The notes beneath the pieces were generated by a model. That model was given only the letters and a program-made list of their open reading frames with translations. It made no database searches and was not told the DNA's origin. The position numbers and the translations under genes were made by a program. Shown here piece by piece: positions 8,867 through 17,079 of a DNA stretch of 64,000 nt. Source of the DNA: Thiosulfativibrio sp964601165 (GTDB lineage Bacteria > Pseudomonadota > Gammaproteobacteria > Thiomicrospirales > Thiomicrospiraceae); assembly GCA_964601165.1 (NCBI GenBank), contig CAZRMK010000001.1, positions 1-64,000 on the forward strand, written 5' to 3'. Position 1 is the first letter of the stretch, and every line of letters starts with the position of its first letter.

Positions 8867-10364
8867 TGTCAATTACAACCCAGATGTATTGTCTTGCCTT
8901 GCTAATTTAAGTAATGATGAAGTTTTTACCCCACCCAAATTAGCCAATGCTATTTTGGATATGCTCCCACAAGAATTATTTACGGATAAAAAAACCACTT
9001 TTCTTGACCCTGTGAGTAAATCGGGAGTATTTTTGCGTGAGATAGCAAAGCGATTGATGATCGGGCTAGAAACTGAAATACCCGACCAGCAACAACGCAT
9101 TAACCATATTTTTGCAAAGCAACTCTATGGCATTGCAATTACGGAATTAACCGCTTTGCTTTCTCGCAGAAGTGTATATTGCTCAAAAACTGCGAATGGA
9201 AAATACTCTATTTGTGAAAGCTTTGATAGTGCTAATGGCAATATCAAATTTGATAATACCCAACACACTTGGAAAAACGGCAAATGTACTTTTTGTAATG
9301 CCAGCGAAGAAGTGTACAGCCGAGACCAACAATTAGAAACCCATGCTTATCAGTTTATCCATACTGACAACCCAGAGGAGATATTTACTATGAAATTTGA
9401 TGTCATTATTGGGAATCCGCCTTATCAGTTGAGTGATGGAGGACATGGAAGAAGTGCAAGTCCTATCTATCATAAATTTATAGAGCAAGCAAAAAAGCTG
9501 AAGCCAAGATTCTTAACCATGATTATTCCCGCTCGGTGGTATGCTGGAGGAAAAGGATTAGATGATTTTAGAGAATCAATGCTTAATGATAGCAATATCA
9601 GAAAATTGATTGACTTTGAAAATTCCTCAACAGTGTTCCCTGGTGTTGATATAGCTGGTGGCATTTGTTATTTCTTATGGGATAGAGATAATCAAGGACT
9701 TTGTGAGATAACAAATGATTATGATAGGAAAAAAGTAACTTCTGAAAGAGCATTAAATGAATTCCATATTTTTATTCGTCATAGCCAAGCAGTGCCTATT
9801 ATTAGAAAAGTACTAAAACTTGAAAATGTCAGGCACAATTTAAACAAGGTTGTTTCTTCAAGAAAACCTTTTTCATTACCCACAAATTACAAACCAACTA
9901 AAAAGGGTGTTAAATGCCATTTTATACAACGAATAGGCTTGCAATATGCAAGCCCTGATGATGTAACAGATAGATACAACATTAAAGAAAAATGGAAATT
10001 GTTAGTTCCTAGGTCACCAATTGCAGGTCAAACAGATTTCTCTAAGCCTGTTGGTTTTTATTACAATGGCAATACGATAATCGCAAAACCTGATGAGATA
10101 TGTACAGAATCTTGGCTAGTAGCCTGTGCCTTTTCAACACAAGAAGAAGTGCTTTTTTTTAAATCTTATTTATTCACTAAAATCGTTCGCTTCCTTTTAT
10201 TACAAACTGTAGTTTCTCAAGATGTAACCCGGGAGAAGTTTGTATTCATACCTTATTTAGAAAAATATGACACCAAATTTACAGATGAGCTTTTGAGAAA
10301 AAGGTGGGATATTACAGATGAAGAATGGGCTTTTATTGACTCAAAAATTAAAGCGGTGGAATAA
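8859..10364 (+). CDS. Eco57I-family DNA adenine methyltransferase
   Basis: The 501-residue protein has a motif I region FLDPVSKSGVF (residues 48-58), in which the usual glycine-rich loop is altered to SKSG. It carries an intact catalytic motif IV, DVIIGNPPYQL (NPPY at 186-189), as in the Eco57I/N6-adenine methylases. Between them, C108, C119, C143 and C146 (KCTFC) could bind a zinc ion. The C-terminal ~250 residues are likely target recognition. It overlaps the upstream motif-I-only protein and lies 3 bp before a nuclease gene, so it is part of one operon. A role as the modification subunit of this island is well supported; its recognition site is not readable. Confidence 0.85.
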   Translation: MLNVNYNPDVLSCLANLSNDEVFTPPKLANAILDMLPQELFTDKKTTFLDPVSKSGVFLREIAKRLMIGLETEIPDQQQRINHIFAKQLYGIAITELTALLSRRSVYCSKTANGKYSICESFDSANGNIKFDNTQHTWKNGKCTFCNASEEVYSRDQQLETHAYQFIHTDNPEEIFTMKFDVIIGNPPYQLSDGGHGRSASPIYHKFIEQAKKLKPRFLTMIIPARWYAGGKGLDDFRESMLNDSNIRKLIDFENSSTVFPGVDIAGGICYFLWDRDNQGLCEITNDYDRKKVTSERALNEFHIFIRHSQAVPIIRKVLKLENVRHNLNKVVSSRKPFSLPTNYKPTKKGVKCHFIQRIGLQYASPDDVTDRYNIKEKWKLLVPRSPIAGQTDFSKPVGFYYNGNTIIAKPDEICTESWLVACAFSTQEEVLFFKSYLFTKIVRFLLLQTVVSQDVTREKFVFIPYLEKYDTKFTDELLRKRWDITDEEWAFIDSKIKAVE

Positions 10365-10367
10365 GCC

Positions 10368-11414
10368 ATGAGTAACAACCCAGCAAATAGTCATAACTTA
10401 TTCAATGAGATAAAAACCATTGTTGCCAACAGCAAACAAGAAATAGCGGTTGGTGTTAATGCCACTATGAGCATGATGTATTGGCAAATAGGAAAGCGTA
10501 TAAATGATGATGTTTTGCAGAACAAAAGGGCGGAGTATGGCAAACAGATTGTCGTATCATTGGCACGACAATTAGCGAATGAATACGGAAATTCCTTTTC
10601 AGTACAAAATATTCGTAGGATGATGCAATTTGCTGAAGTTTTTTATGACAAAGAAATTGTCGCTACACTGTGGCGACAATTAAGTTGGTCGCATATAAAA
10701 ATGATTATACCAATTGAAGATCCTCTGCAACGTGAGTTTTACATAGAAATGTGCAAAATGGAAAAGTGGAGTGTTCGCATCTTTCGAGAGCGTATCAATT
10801 CGATGCTTTACGAAAGAACCGCTATCAGCAAAAAACCAGACGAAACCATTAAAAATGAGTTGGCTAGTTTAAAAGATACCCAACAAATTACCCCCGACTT
10901 AGTTTTTAAAGATCCTTACTTTTTAGATTTTTTGGGGCTACACAATAGCTATTCAGAGAAAGATTTAGAATCTGCCATCTTAGCAGAATTACAAAATTTT
11001 ATTATTGAATTAGGTTCTGATTTTGCTTTTTTGGCTCGTCAAAAAAGAATAACCATAGATAATGATGACTACTACATTGATTTACTATTCTATCACCGAA
11101 AATTAAAATGCCTGATTGCCATAGATTTAAAACTAGGTAAATTCAAAGCTTCATATAAAGGGCAAATGGAATTGTATTTAGCTTGGCTGGCAAAACACGA
11201 AAGCATGGAAGGAGAAAATCAGCCTTTAGGTTTGATACTGTGTGCTACTAAAAACGACGAGCATGTAGAGTTGATGCAACTTGAAAAAAGCAACATTAAA
11301 ATTGCCGAATACCTGCTGCAATTACCCGATATGAAATTGTTGAAAAATAAATTGCACCAATCAATAGAACAAGCAAAAAATAGGTTGTTACAAAATGAGC
11401 TAAGTGATGAGTAA
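10368..11414 (+). CDS. DUF1016 (YhcG-type) PD-(D/E)xK nuclease
   Basis: The 348-residue protein matches the DUF1016/YhcG family. An N-terminal helical domain (about 1-170, with YWQIGKRI and SWSHI blocks) precedes a PD-(D/E)xK nuclease core. The core shows D238 in YYIDLLFYHR and D253-L-K255 in IAIDLK, followed by GKFKASYKGQMELYLAWL. Such proteins often sit within or next to type I restriction loci. Here it lies between the methylase and the helicase gene, overlapping the latter by 8 bp. It may be a cleavage or accessory subunit of the island. All catalytic residues appear intact. Confidence 0.87.
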   Translation: MSNNPANSHNLFNEIKTIVANSKQEIAVGVNATMSMMYWQIGKRINDDVLQNKRAEYGKQIVVSLARQLANEYGNSFSVQNIRRMMQFAEVFYDKEIVATLWRQLSWSHIKMIIPIEDPLQREFYIEMCKMEKWSVRIFRERINSMLYERTAISKKPDETIKNELASLKDTQQITPDLVFKDPYFLDFLGLHNSYSEKDLESAILAELQNFIIELGSDFAFLARQKRITIDNDDYYIDLLFYHRKLKCLIAIDLKLGKFKASYKGQMELYLAWLAKHESMEGENQPLGLILCATKNDEHVELMQLEKSNIKIAEYLLQLPDMKLLKNKLHQSIEQAKNRLLQNELSDE

Positions 11415-13926
11415 AGACTTCTTTCCCCAACGCCCAGAGGCAACGCCTACCATTTATGCCTACGAGTTACCCAATGACAGCTCTCGCCAAGGGCAATTAA
11501 AAATTGGCGATACCAACAGAACCGCTCAAGCGCGAATTAAAGAGCAAATAGGCGCAACCAGAGCCGCCTTTAATATTGTATTGGAGGAATCTGCCATGCG
11601 AAAAGATGGTAGTTCGTTTCGTGATTATGAAGTGCATCAATACTTACGCAACCGAGGCATTAAAAATACCGCGGGTGAATGGTTTAAATGCACGGAACAA
11701 GATGTGCAAGCCGCCATTATCGCGGTTAAAAAAGGCGAGTTGAACGAAGAAAATAGAACGCTTGATTTTAAAATGCGACCAGAGCAACAGCAAGCGGTTG
11801 ATAAAGTTATTCATTATTTTGCCAGTTACAAAAAAGAAAACCCCAACAGCACACCGCACTTTTTATGGAATGCCAAAATGCGTTTTGGTAAAACCTTTGC
11901 CGCTTACCAATTAGCCAAAAAACAAGGCTGGAAAAAAATATTAGTGCTAACGTTTAAACCTGCGGTACAAAGTGCGTGGCAAGAAGATTTGCTCTCGCAT
12001 GTCGATTTTGCAGGCTGGCAATTTATATCTAAAGGTGGCTTAAGCTATGATGTGGCAGACAAAACAAGACCGATTGTTTGTTTTGGCTCATTTCAAGATT
12101 ATTTAGGCAAAAATACCTCAACAGGTGGTATTAAAACCAACAATGAATGGGTGCATACCACTAACTGGGATTGTGTTATTTTTGATGAGTACCATTATGG
12201 TGCTTGGAATGATAATGCTAAAGGCTTGTTTACTGAATTATTTGAAGAGGGCAAAGATGAAGATTTAAAATTTGTTGATAAAATCGAAAATTTTGATGAA
12301 GCAATCATGCCAATAACCACCGATGCTTTTTTATATTTATCTGGCACACCTTTTAAGGCGTTAAGTTCAGGTGAATTTATAGAGGAAGAGATTTTTAACT
12401 GGACTTATTCTGACGAACAAAAAGCCAAGGAAAACTGGCAAGGAGAGGATAACCCCTACGCTACTTTGCCTAGAATGGTTATGTTGACTTATCAATTACC
12501 CGATGCTATTCGTGAAATTGCTTTAGGCGGTGAATATAATGAATTTGATTTAAATACTTTTTTTACCGCTACCGGTGAAAAAGAGCATGCTAAGTTCACT
12601 TTAGAAAATGAAGTGCAGATGTGGTTGGACTTAATAAGAGGTGGGCTTAGAGAAACCACCTTAGATAACTTAAAGCTAGGCGCTAAAAAACCACCTATGC
12701 CCTTTTCTCATGCAAAATTACTCAATGTACTCACGCATACTTTTTGGTTTTTGCCCACCGTTGCTGCTTGTCATGCCATGCGTAATTTAATGCAACAAAA
12801 ACAAAATACCTTTTATCAAGATTATGAAATTATTGTTGCCGCAGGTACAAGTGCGGGAATTGGTGTGGAAGCCTTAGCGCCTGTTTTAGATGCAATGGAT
12901 AATCCATTAAAGACAAAAACCATTACCTTGTCTTGTGGAAAATTAACCACGGGGGTTTCTGTTAAGCCTTGGACTGGTATTTTTATGTTGCGTAATTCGT
13001 CAAGCCCAGAAACTTATTTTCAAGCTGCATTTAGAGTGCAAACCCCTTGGGCAATTAAAAACCCTGATAGTCAATCTCCCAATAAAATTGAGATTATGAA
13101 AGATGAGTGTTATGTGTTTGATTTTGCCCCAAATAGAGCATTAAGTCAGGTGGCAGATTATGCTTGTCGCTTAAATGTCAATGAATCTAATCCTGAAAAG
13201 AATGTTGCCGAATTTATCCACTTCTTGCCTGTGTTAGCTTATGACGGTAGCTCGATGAAGCAAGTCGATGCGGCAGGTGTCTTAGACATTGCGATGAGTG
13301 GCACGTCGGCAACAATGCTTGCAAGACGTTGGGAAAGCGCATTATTGGTGAATGTAGATAACGCCACACTTGCCCGTTTAATGAATAACCAAGATGCCTT
13401 GGATGCTTTAATGAGTATTGAGGGCTTTAGAAATCTTAATCAAGATATTGCAACCATCATTAATAAATCCGCGGCGATTAAGAAAGCCAAAAAAGAAAAA
13501 AATGATGAAGAGATGACTAAAAAAGAAAAGCAAGAGTTGTCTGAGGAAGAGAAAAAGTTTAAGAGTTTACGCAAGCAAATTCAAGAAAAGCTAATTAAGT
13601 TTTCTACAAGAATCCCCGTTTTTATGTATTTAACAGATTACAGGGAAAGAAGCTTGAAAGATGTTATCACCCAATTAGAACCCTCTCTTTTTAAAAAAGT
13701 AACTGGATTAAGTGTAGATGATTTTGGACTGTTGGTAAGCCTAGGAGTTTTCAATAGTGGTTTAATGAATGATGCTGTTTATAAATTCAAAAGATATGAA
13801 GATGCGAGCCTTGAGTATATTGGAATAAATAAACATGAAGGTGAGGAAATCGGGCTTTATGATACAGTGTTAAGTGAGGATGATTATAGGGCAACTTTTG
13901 AAAATGAAGGCATGATAAATGTATAA
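11407..13926 (+). CDS. GIY-YIG-like/DEAD helicase restriction protein
   Basis: The 839-residue protein joins an N-terminal GIY-YIG-like (T5orf172-type) domain, with IYAYELP and LKIGDT at about residues 16-35 and GEWF near 91, to a superfamily 2 helicase. The helicase has a Walker A-like NAKMRFGKTF near 156-165, a DEYH box near 260-263 (in place of DEAD/DEAH) and LSGTPF as motif III. A lysine- and glutamate-rich linker near 690-730 precedes the C-terminal part. An ATG three bases after an in-frame GTG is chosen as the start. The gene overlaps the nuclease gene and its stop codon lies inside an attC-like palindrome. It is probably the translocating or cleaving subunit of the defence island. Confidence 0.83.
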   Translation: MSKDFFPQRPEATPTIYAYELPNDSSRQGQLKIGDTNRTAQARIKEQIGATRAAFNIVLEESAMRKDGSSFRDYEVHQYLRNRGIKNTAGEWFKCTEQDVQAAIIAVKKGELNEENRTLDFKMRPEQQQAVDKVIHYFASYKKENPNSTPHFLWNAKMRFGKTFAAYQLAKKQGWKKILVLTFKPAVQSAWQEDLLSHVDFAGWQFISKGGLSYDVADKTRPIVCFGSFQDYLGKNTSTGGIKTNNEWVHTTNWDCVIFDEYHYGAWNDNAKGLFTELFEEGKDEDLKFVDKIENFDEAIMPITTDAFLYLSGTPFKALSSGEFIEEEIFNWTYSDEQKAKENWQGEDNPYATLPRMVMLTYQLPDAIREIALGGEYNEFDLNTFFTATGEKEHAKFTLENEVQMWLDLIRGGLRETTLDNLKLGAKKPPMPFSHAKLLNVLTHTFWFLPTVAACHAMRNLMQQKQNTFYQDYEIIVAAGTSAGIGVEALAPVLDAMDNPLKTKTITLSCGKLTTGVSVKPWTGIFMLRNSSSPETYFQAAFRVQTPWAIKNPDSQSPNKIEIMKDECYVFDFAPNRALSQVADYACRLNVNESNPEKNVAEFIHFLPVLAYDGSSMKQVDAAGVLDIAMSGTSATMLARRWESALLVNVDNATLARLMNNQDALDALMSIEGFRNLNQDIATIINKSAAIKKAKKEKNDEEMTKKEKQELSEEEKKFKSLRKQIQEKLIKFSTRIPVFMYLTDYRERSLKDVITQLEPSLFKKVTGLSVDDFGLLVSLGVFNSGLMNDAVYKFKRYEDASLEYIGINKHEGEEIGLYDTVLSEDDYRATFENEGMINV

Positions 13927-14005
13927 CAAGGCGCTACACGCGGACAAAATAAAGCTGCGTTCGTTCCTCACTACGCTTTATTTTTCTGGTGAGCTTGGTT
14001 GTTAG
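13924..14005. other. Integron attC-like recombination site
   Basis: The segment begins TAACAAGGCGCTACACGCGG, overlapping the TAA stop of the preceding gene, and ends GAGCTTGGTTGTTAG. The middle folds as AAAATAAAGC against GCTTTATTTT with a central loop. This is the plan of a cassette attC site: R'' (TAACAA) paired with R' (TTGTTA), and a stop codon inside the site. The R' core GTTAGTG departs from the GTTRRRY consensus at one base. No integrase or second attC is seen, so the call rests on form alone. Confidence 0.55.
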
Positions 14006-14009
14006 TGTG

Positions 14010-14050
14010 CAATATTCGTACTTGGAGATTTTCGGCAACTATTTTTGGAT
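14010..14050. repeat. Dispersed ~42-bp repeat, copy 1
   Basis: The stretch CAATATTCGTACTTGGAG, ATTTTCGGCAACTAT and TTTTGGATT recurs with substitutions at 26295-26337. It lies between the attC-like site and the GAGACC element and ends in the GGATTTAGGT terminus typical of the 163-bp family. Confidence 0.55.
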
Positions 14051-14070
14051 TTAGGTTATAAAAGTACTTA

Positions 14071-14230
14071 GAGACCTTTGCATAATTAAAGCACAATTTA
14101 TGAAACACATAAAACAGCACCTTTTTTACCCAAAAACTCGTCAAATAGCTGGCTATTCTCCTTCTTTTTGTATAAAAAATGTACTATTTTCTGCATTCCC
14201 TAAACCGTACTTTAATTATGCAAAGGTCTC
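14071..14230. mobile_element. 160-bp MITE-like element, GAGACC family
   Basis: The ends are GAGACCTTTGCATAATTAAA and its inverted complement, perfect over 20 bp. A 5-bp duplication, ACTTA, flanks both sides (14066-14070, 14231-14235). A small central palindrome (AATAGC, TG, GCTATT) is shared, inverted, with the copy at 57261. There is no coding capacity, so it must have been moved by a transposase supplied elsewhere. The terminal GAGACCTTTGCA resembles inverted repeats I associate with IS5-type elements; that is inference. Confidence 0.88.
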
Positions 14231-14275
14231 ACTTAATTTATTGAGTGCTTTTTTAGTTTTAGGGGGGTTAAAAAA

Positions 14276-14776
14276 ATGAATGATAAAAAAGAAATATCAT
14301 CTACACCATCATTTAAAGAGCTTATTAAGAATCCTGTGCTTATGCTCGGGTTTGGCTTTGGTTCAGGCTTGCTTAAACCCGGTCCTGGTACTTGGGGGAC
14401 TTTATTAGGCTTGTTATTATTTATACCAATTTTACTTTGGTCAGAAATGGTGGCATGGGCTGTTTTATCCTTTTCTATGGTTGCAGGGATTTGGATTTGT
14501 GGTCGATCGGCAGAGTTAATGGGTGAGCACGATCATGGCGGTATTGTTTGGGATGAATTTATTGGTATTTGGTTGGTGCTGTTATTCTTACCAGAACAAA
14601 CAATAACGATGTGGGTATTAGCTTTTGTGTTTTTTAGAATTTTCGATATTTTTAAGCCTTGGCCTATTAATTGGGCAGATTCAAAGCTGTCGGGCGGTTT
14701 AGGAATTATGTTGGATGATGTTATTGCCGCAGCTTACGCTATTATGGTTATTTGGGGTTTACAGTATTTTCTATAG
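14276..14776 (+). CDS. pgpA: Phosphatidylglycerophosphatase A
   Basis: This inner-membrane enzyme removes the phosphate from phosphatidylglycerophosphate to give phosphatidylglycerol. The 166-residue protein has the PgpA marks: GFGSGLLKPGPGTWGTLLG near residues 26-44, VWDEFIGIW with the acidic active-site residues near 90-98, and a C-terminal DDVIAAAYA segment. Four hydrophobic segments are visible. The ATG follows a strong AGGGGGG ribosome site. In many gammaproteobacteria pgpA follows thiL; here the upstream neighbour is a MITE and the restriction island, so the usual linkage has been broken. Confidence 0.93.
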   Translation: MNDKKEISSTPSFKELIKNPVLMLGFGFGSGLLKPGPGTWGTLLGLLLFIPILLWSEMVAWAVLSFSMVAGIWICGRSAELMGEHDHGGIVWDEFIGIWLVLLFLPEQTITMWVLAFVFFRIFDIFKPWPINWADSKLSGGLGIMLDDVIAAAYAIMVIWGLQYFL

Positions 14777-14953
14777 GGATGCGAATTCAAGGGGGATTAT
14801 GGATATGGATTTATAATTTAAAATAGTGTATACTCCCTCCCCAATAAAAATAATACTTTGAAATCCTGTATTTTCGCGCGGAGCATGGAAATGGGTATAT
14901 TTGCAGGCTTTCAGTAGCTATTTGGATTAGGTTAATAGGGGGATAAGGAAGTT

Positions 14954-15247
14954 ATGTTTATTTCTTGTGAAGATGTGAAGAAACTAATAAAAGAACAACA
15001 AGCACAGTTGGTAGATGTAAGAACAGCAAATGAGTTTTTGATGAGTAATTTGCCAGGATCGACTAATATTGATTTGTATGATATTGAAAGGGACGCGGAA
15101 AGTTTACTAAACAAGGAACTTCCTGTTATTGTGTTCTGCCAATCAGGACAAAGATCCCATCTGGGCAAGCAAACTTTATTATCTTTAGGTTTTAAAGAAG
15201 TTCACAACATGGGCAGTTATCTAGCTTGGTCTCATTGTCATGATTAG
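14954..15247 (+). CDS. Rhodanese-like sulfurtransferase, single domain
   Basis: The 97-residue protein is one rhodanese domain. It has DVRTANEF at residues 21-28, the substrate-side block, and the catalytic loop FCQSGQRS with Cys62 as the persulfide-carrying residue. No signal peptide is seen, so it acts in the cytoplasm. A GlpE- or PspE-like role in moving sulfane sulfur fits the other sulfur genes in the window, but the in vivo partner is unknown. The upstream ~175 bp holds no gene; it ends in a GGATTAGGTTAA fragment of the palindromic family and an AAGGA ribosome site. Confidence 0.85.
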   Translation: MFISCEDVKKLIKEQQAQLVDVRTANEFLMSNLPGSTNIDLYDIERDAESLLNKELPVIVFCQSGQRSHLGKQTLLSLGFKEVHNMGSYLAWSHCHD

Positions 15248-15252
15248 TAAGT

Positions 15253-15846
15253 TCAAAATTTAATCAGTCTATTTTCAGTTATTAGCCCATCAAGTGGGAC
15301 ATCCCAAATTTCAGGTATGATTTTATCTACCTTTTGGCATTCGTGTGCCCAGCCAATTAATTCAGGGTTATTAGTTGTAGGTGACAGTTTTTTAAAAGCA
15401 AAAGTTCGGTCGTAAAATCCTCCTCCCATTCCTGTTCGATTGCCAGATTCATCAAAGCAAGTGAGAGGAGTTAAAACTAAATCTAATTTTTTGCCAGTTA
15501 AGTATTGTTGCTGTGATAATAGGTCTGGTTCTAGAATGCCAAACTGGTTAGGTTTAAGGGGGGTTTTTTCGGTATACGGGGCAAATAACATGTTATATCG
15601 ACCACGTAAAGTTTTCACTATGGGTAAGTACAGTTGATGACCTCTAGATCTAAGTGGGGTTGTTAAAAGATCGGTTGAAAGTTCGCCATCTTGAGCAAGA
15701 AATAAAGCTATTTTTTTAGGACGTTGACAGTAGTGACTTCTTAAGAGTATTTGGGTGGCAGAACGAGCGTGTTCAAATTGTTGCTGCTTAGATAGTTGTT
15801 GTCTGTTTTGACGACAAAGTTGGCGAAGCGATTGCACCGATTTCAT
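15253..15846 (-). CDS. fau: 5-formyltetrahydrofolate cyclo-ligase
   Basis: The enzyme converts 5-formyl-THF to 5,10-methenyl-THF with ATP. The 197-residue length is typical. Family blocks are visible: the N-terminal basic helix, IALFLAQDGELSTD, and the phosphate-binding loop TGMGGGFYDRTFAF near residues 137-150. As in many gammaproteobacteria, the gene lies directly downstream of 6S RNA and zapA on the same strand, and may be co-transcribed with 6S RNA. A half copy of the ACCTAAATCC element sits just upstream of the ATG. Confidence 0.92.
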   Translation of the reverse strand: MKSVQSLRQLCRQNRQQLSKQQQFEHARSATQILLRSHYCQRPKKIALFLAQDGELSTDLLTTPLRSRGHQLYLPIVKTLRGRYNMLFAPYTEKTPLKPNQFGILEPDLLSQQQYLTGKKLDLVLTPLTCFDESGNRTGMGGGFYDRTFAFKKLSPTTNNPELIGWAHECQKVDKIIPEIWDVPLDGLITENRLIKF

Positions 15847-15848
15847 GT

Positions 15849-15890
15849 TTCACCTAGATCCTGCAAGTAATTGTGCGTATATAGGTTTTA
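15849..15890. repeat. Left-end fragment of the ACCTAAATCC family
   Basis: ACCTAGATCCTGCAAGTAAT followed by TGTGCGTATATAGG matches the left ~38 bp of the full 163-bp copies; no matching right end is present. It separates 6S RNA from the fau start codon. Confidence 0.75.
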
Positions 15891-15919
15891 AAATCTGACT
15901 AAAGTTCTGTTATAAAATT

Positions 15920-16086
15920 AGAGGGCATACGAGCCGAGCATTAACGCCCTGAACCGTTAAGTTCAGGTGGCAGCCTTTGCAAGAAACTTAGGTTTCTCGG
16001 ACATAAGCGAGAATCACACCGTAAAAAGCTTTTGGCCCCAAAGTCATAGTTATCGGAAGGGGGTTTATACCCAGTCCGTATGCTGA
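15920..16086 (-). ncRNA. ssrS: 6S RNA
   Basis: 6S RNA binds sigma70 RNA polymerase in place of promoter DNA. On the minus strand the sequence has the conserved GTCCGAGAAACCT block and the CACCTGAAC...GTTCAGGG hairpin seen in E. coli 6S RNA. The two ends pair (AGCATACG near the 5' end with TCGTATGC near the 3' end) to form the closing stem. A TATAAT -10 box lies at 16092-16097, setting the 5' end near 16085. The zapA–ssrS–fau order is the classical gammaproteobacterial context. The exact ends are estimated to within about 5 nt. Confidence 0.9.
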
Positions 16087-16108
16087 GTTTCATTATAACA
16101 CTAGATTC

Positions 16109-16399
16109 TTAGTGCGTGGTTTTTTTATCTAATAAGCTGTCTTGGTTAACTTGTAGCATAATATCTTCTAGTTGTTCATCTAGCCTTAATGTGTATTGCG
16201 AGGTTTCTTTTTTAAGTTGCAAATATTCAAAGCAGAGATTAAGAGTTACCATTAAAATTTTTTTTTCGCCTTTTAAATTAGGAACTTGATCTAGTCTATC
16301 TTCTAGAAGGGTAGCGGCTTCAATGAGCTGTGCTTTATCTTTGTCTTCGCAAGGAACTTGAAATTGGTGATTCATCAAGGTTAGTTTTAGCATAATCAT
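16109..16399 (-). CDS. zapA: Cell division protein ZapA
   Basis: ZapA binds FtsZ and cross-links protofilaments in the Z-ring. The 96-residue protein has the N-terminal beta hairpin (MLKLTLMNHQFQVPC), the ALL-type helix (LIEAATLLEDRLDQV) and a C-terminal coiled coil rich in Leu and Gln. Position next to 6S RNA and fau supports the call. It is divergent from ygfB. Two closely spaced ATG codons (M1, M3) are possible starts. Confidence 0.9.
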   Translation of the reverse strand: MIMLKLTLMNHQFQVPCEDKDKAQLIEAATLLEDRLDQVPNLKGEKKILMVTLNLCFEYLQLKKETSQYTLRLDEQLEDIMLQVNQDSLLDKKTTH

Positions 16400-16506
16400 T
16401 CCTCGGTGGTTTGTTTCTGGGATTGAATAAAGGGAGGCAGATCTGCTTCCACAAAGACCTCATTGTGATATTATTGATTAATAAAAAGAAATAAACAAGG
16501 ATAAAT

Positions 16507-17079
16507 ATGATGGACTTTGATTATATTAATGAAATCATCACTCCGTTTCCAGAACTGGAGTCGCCCGCTTTTATTCATGGCATGTTGGCTGGTTTAATGT
16601 GTGCAGGAGAGAATATTCAAGAAGCTTCTTGGATAAAAAAATTAATTGCGGAAGCTCAAATTAAGTCTGTTAAAGAATCTTTTTTAAAGGGCTTACATGA
16701 GATGTTTTTAGAAACAGATGCTGGATTAAATGGTTCTGGCTTTGAATTTGAAATGTGTTTGCCAGATGATAGTGAAAAACTATCGTTTAGGGCGACTATG
16801 TTAGGGCACTGGGCAGAAGGATTTTTGTATGGTGTGGGTTTGACGGGAGAGCAGACTGAAAAATTAGAGAGAGAAGTGTTGGAGTTTTTTAACGATATGG
16901 GAGATATCTCTGGTATTGTAATTGACGATTTAACTGAATCTAAAGAAAATGATGAAGTTGATTTTGTGGAGGTTGTTGAATTTGTTCGTATGGGGGTGTT
17001 AATGGTTAATGAATCATTAAACCCAACTAAAGCAGCCCCTTTGATGGATGCGAAGTGCCCGACGGATACTTTGCAATAA
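16507..17079 (+). CDS. ygfB: UPF0149 family protein YgfB
   Basis: The 190-residue acidic protein matches the YgfB family: an N-terminal helix with FIHGMLAGLMCAG, the central GHWAEGFLYGVGL motif and the C-terminal EVVEFVRMGVLMVNESL. The biochemical function is not firmly known. It heads the conserved ygfB-pepP-ubiH-ubiI operon and is divergent from zapA. Its stop overlaps the likely pepP start (TAATG). Confidence 0.88.
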   Translation: MMDFDYINEIITPFPELESPAFIHGMLAGLMCAGENIQEASWIKKLIAEAQIKSVKESFLKGLHEMFLETDAGLNGSGFEFEMCLPDDSEKLSFRATMLGHWAEGFLYGVGLTGEQTEKLEREVLEFFNDMGDISGIVIDDLTESKENDEVDFVEVVEFVRMGVLMVNESLNPTKAAPLMDAKCPTDTLQ

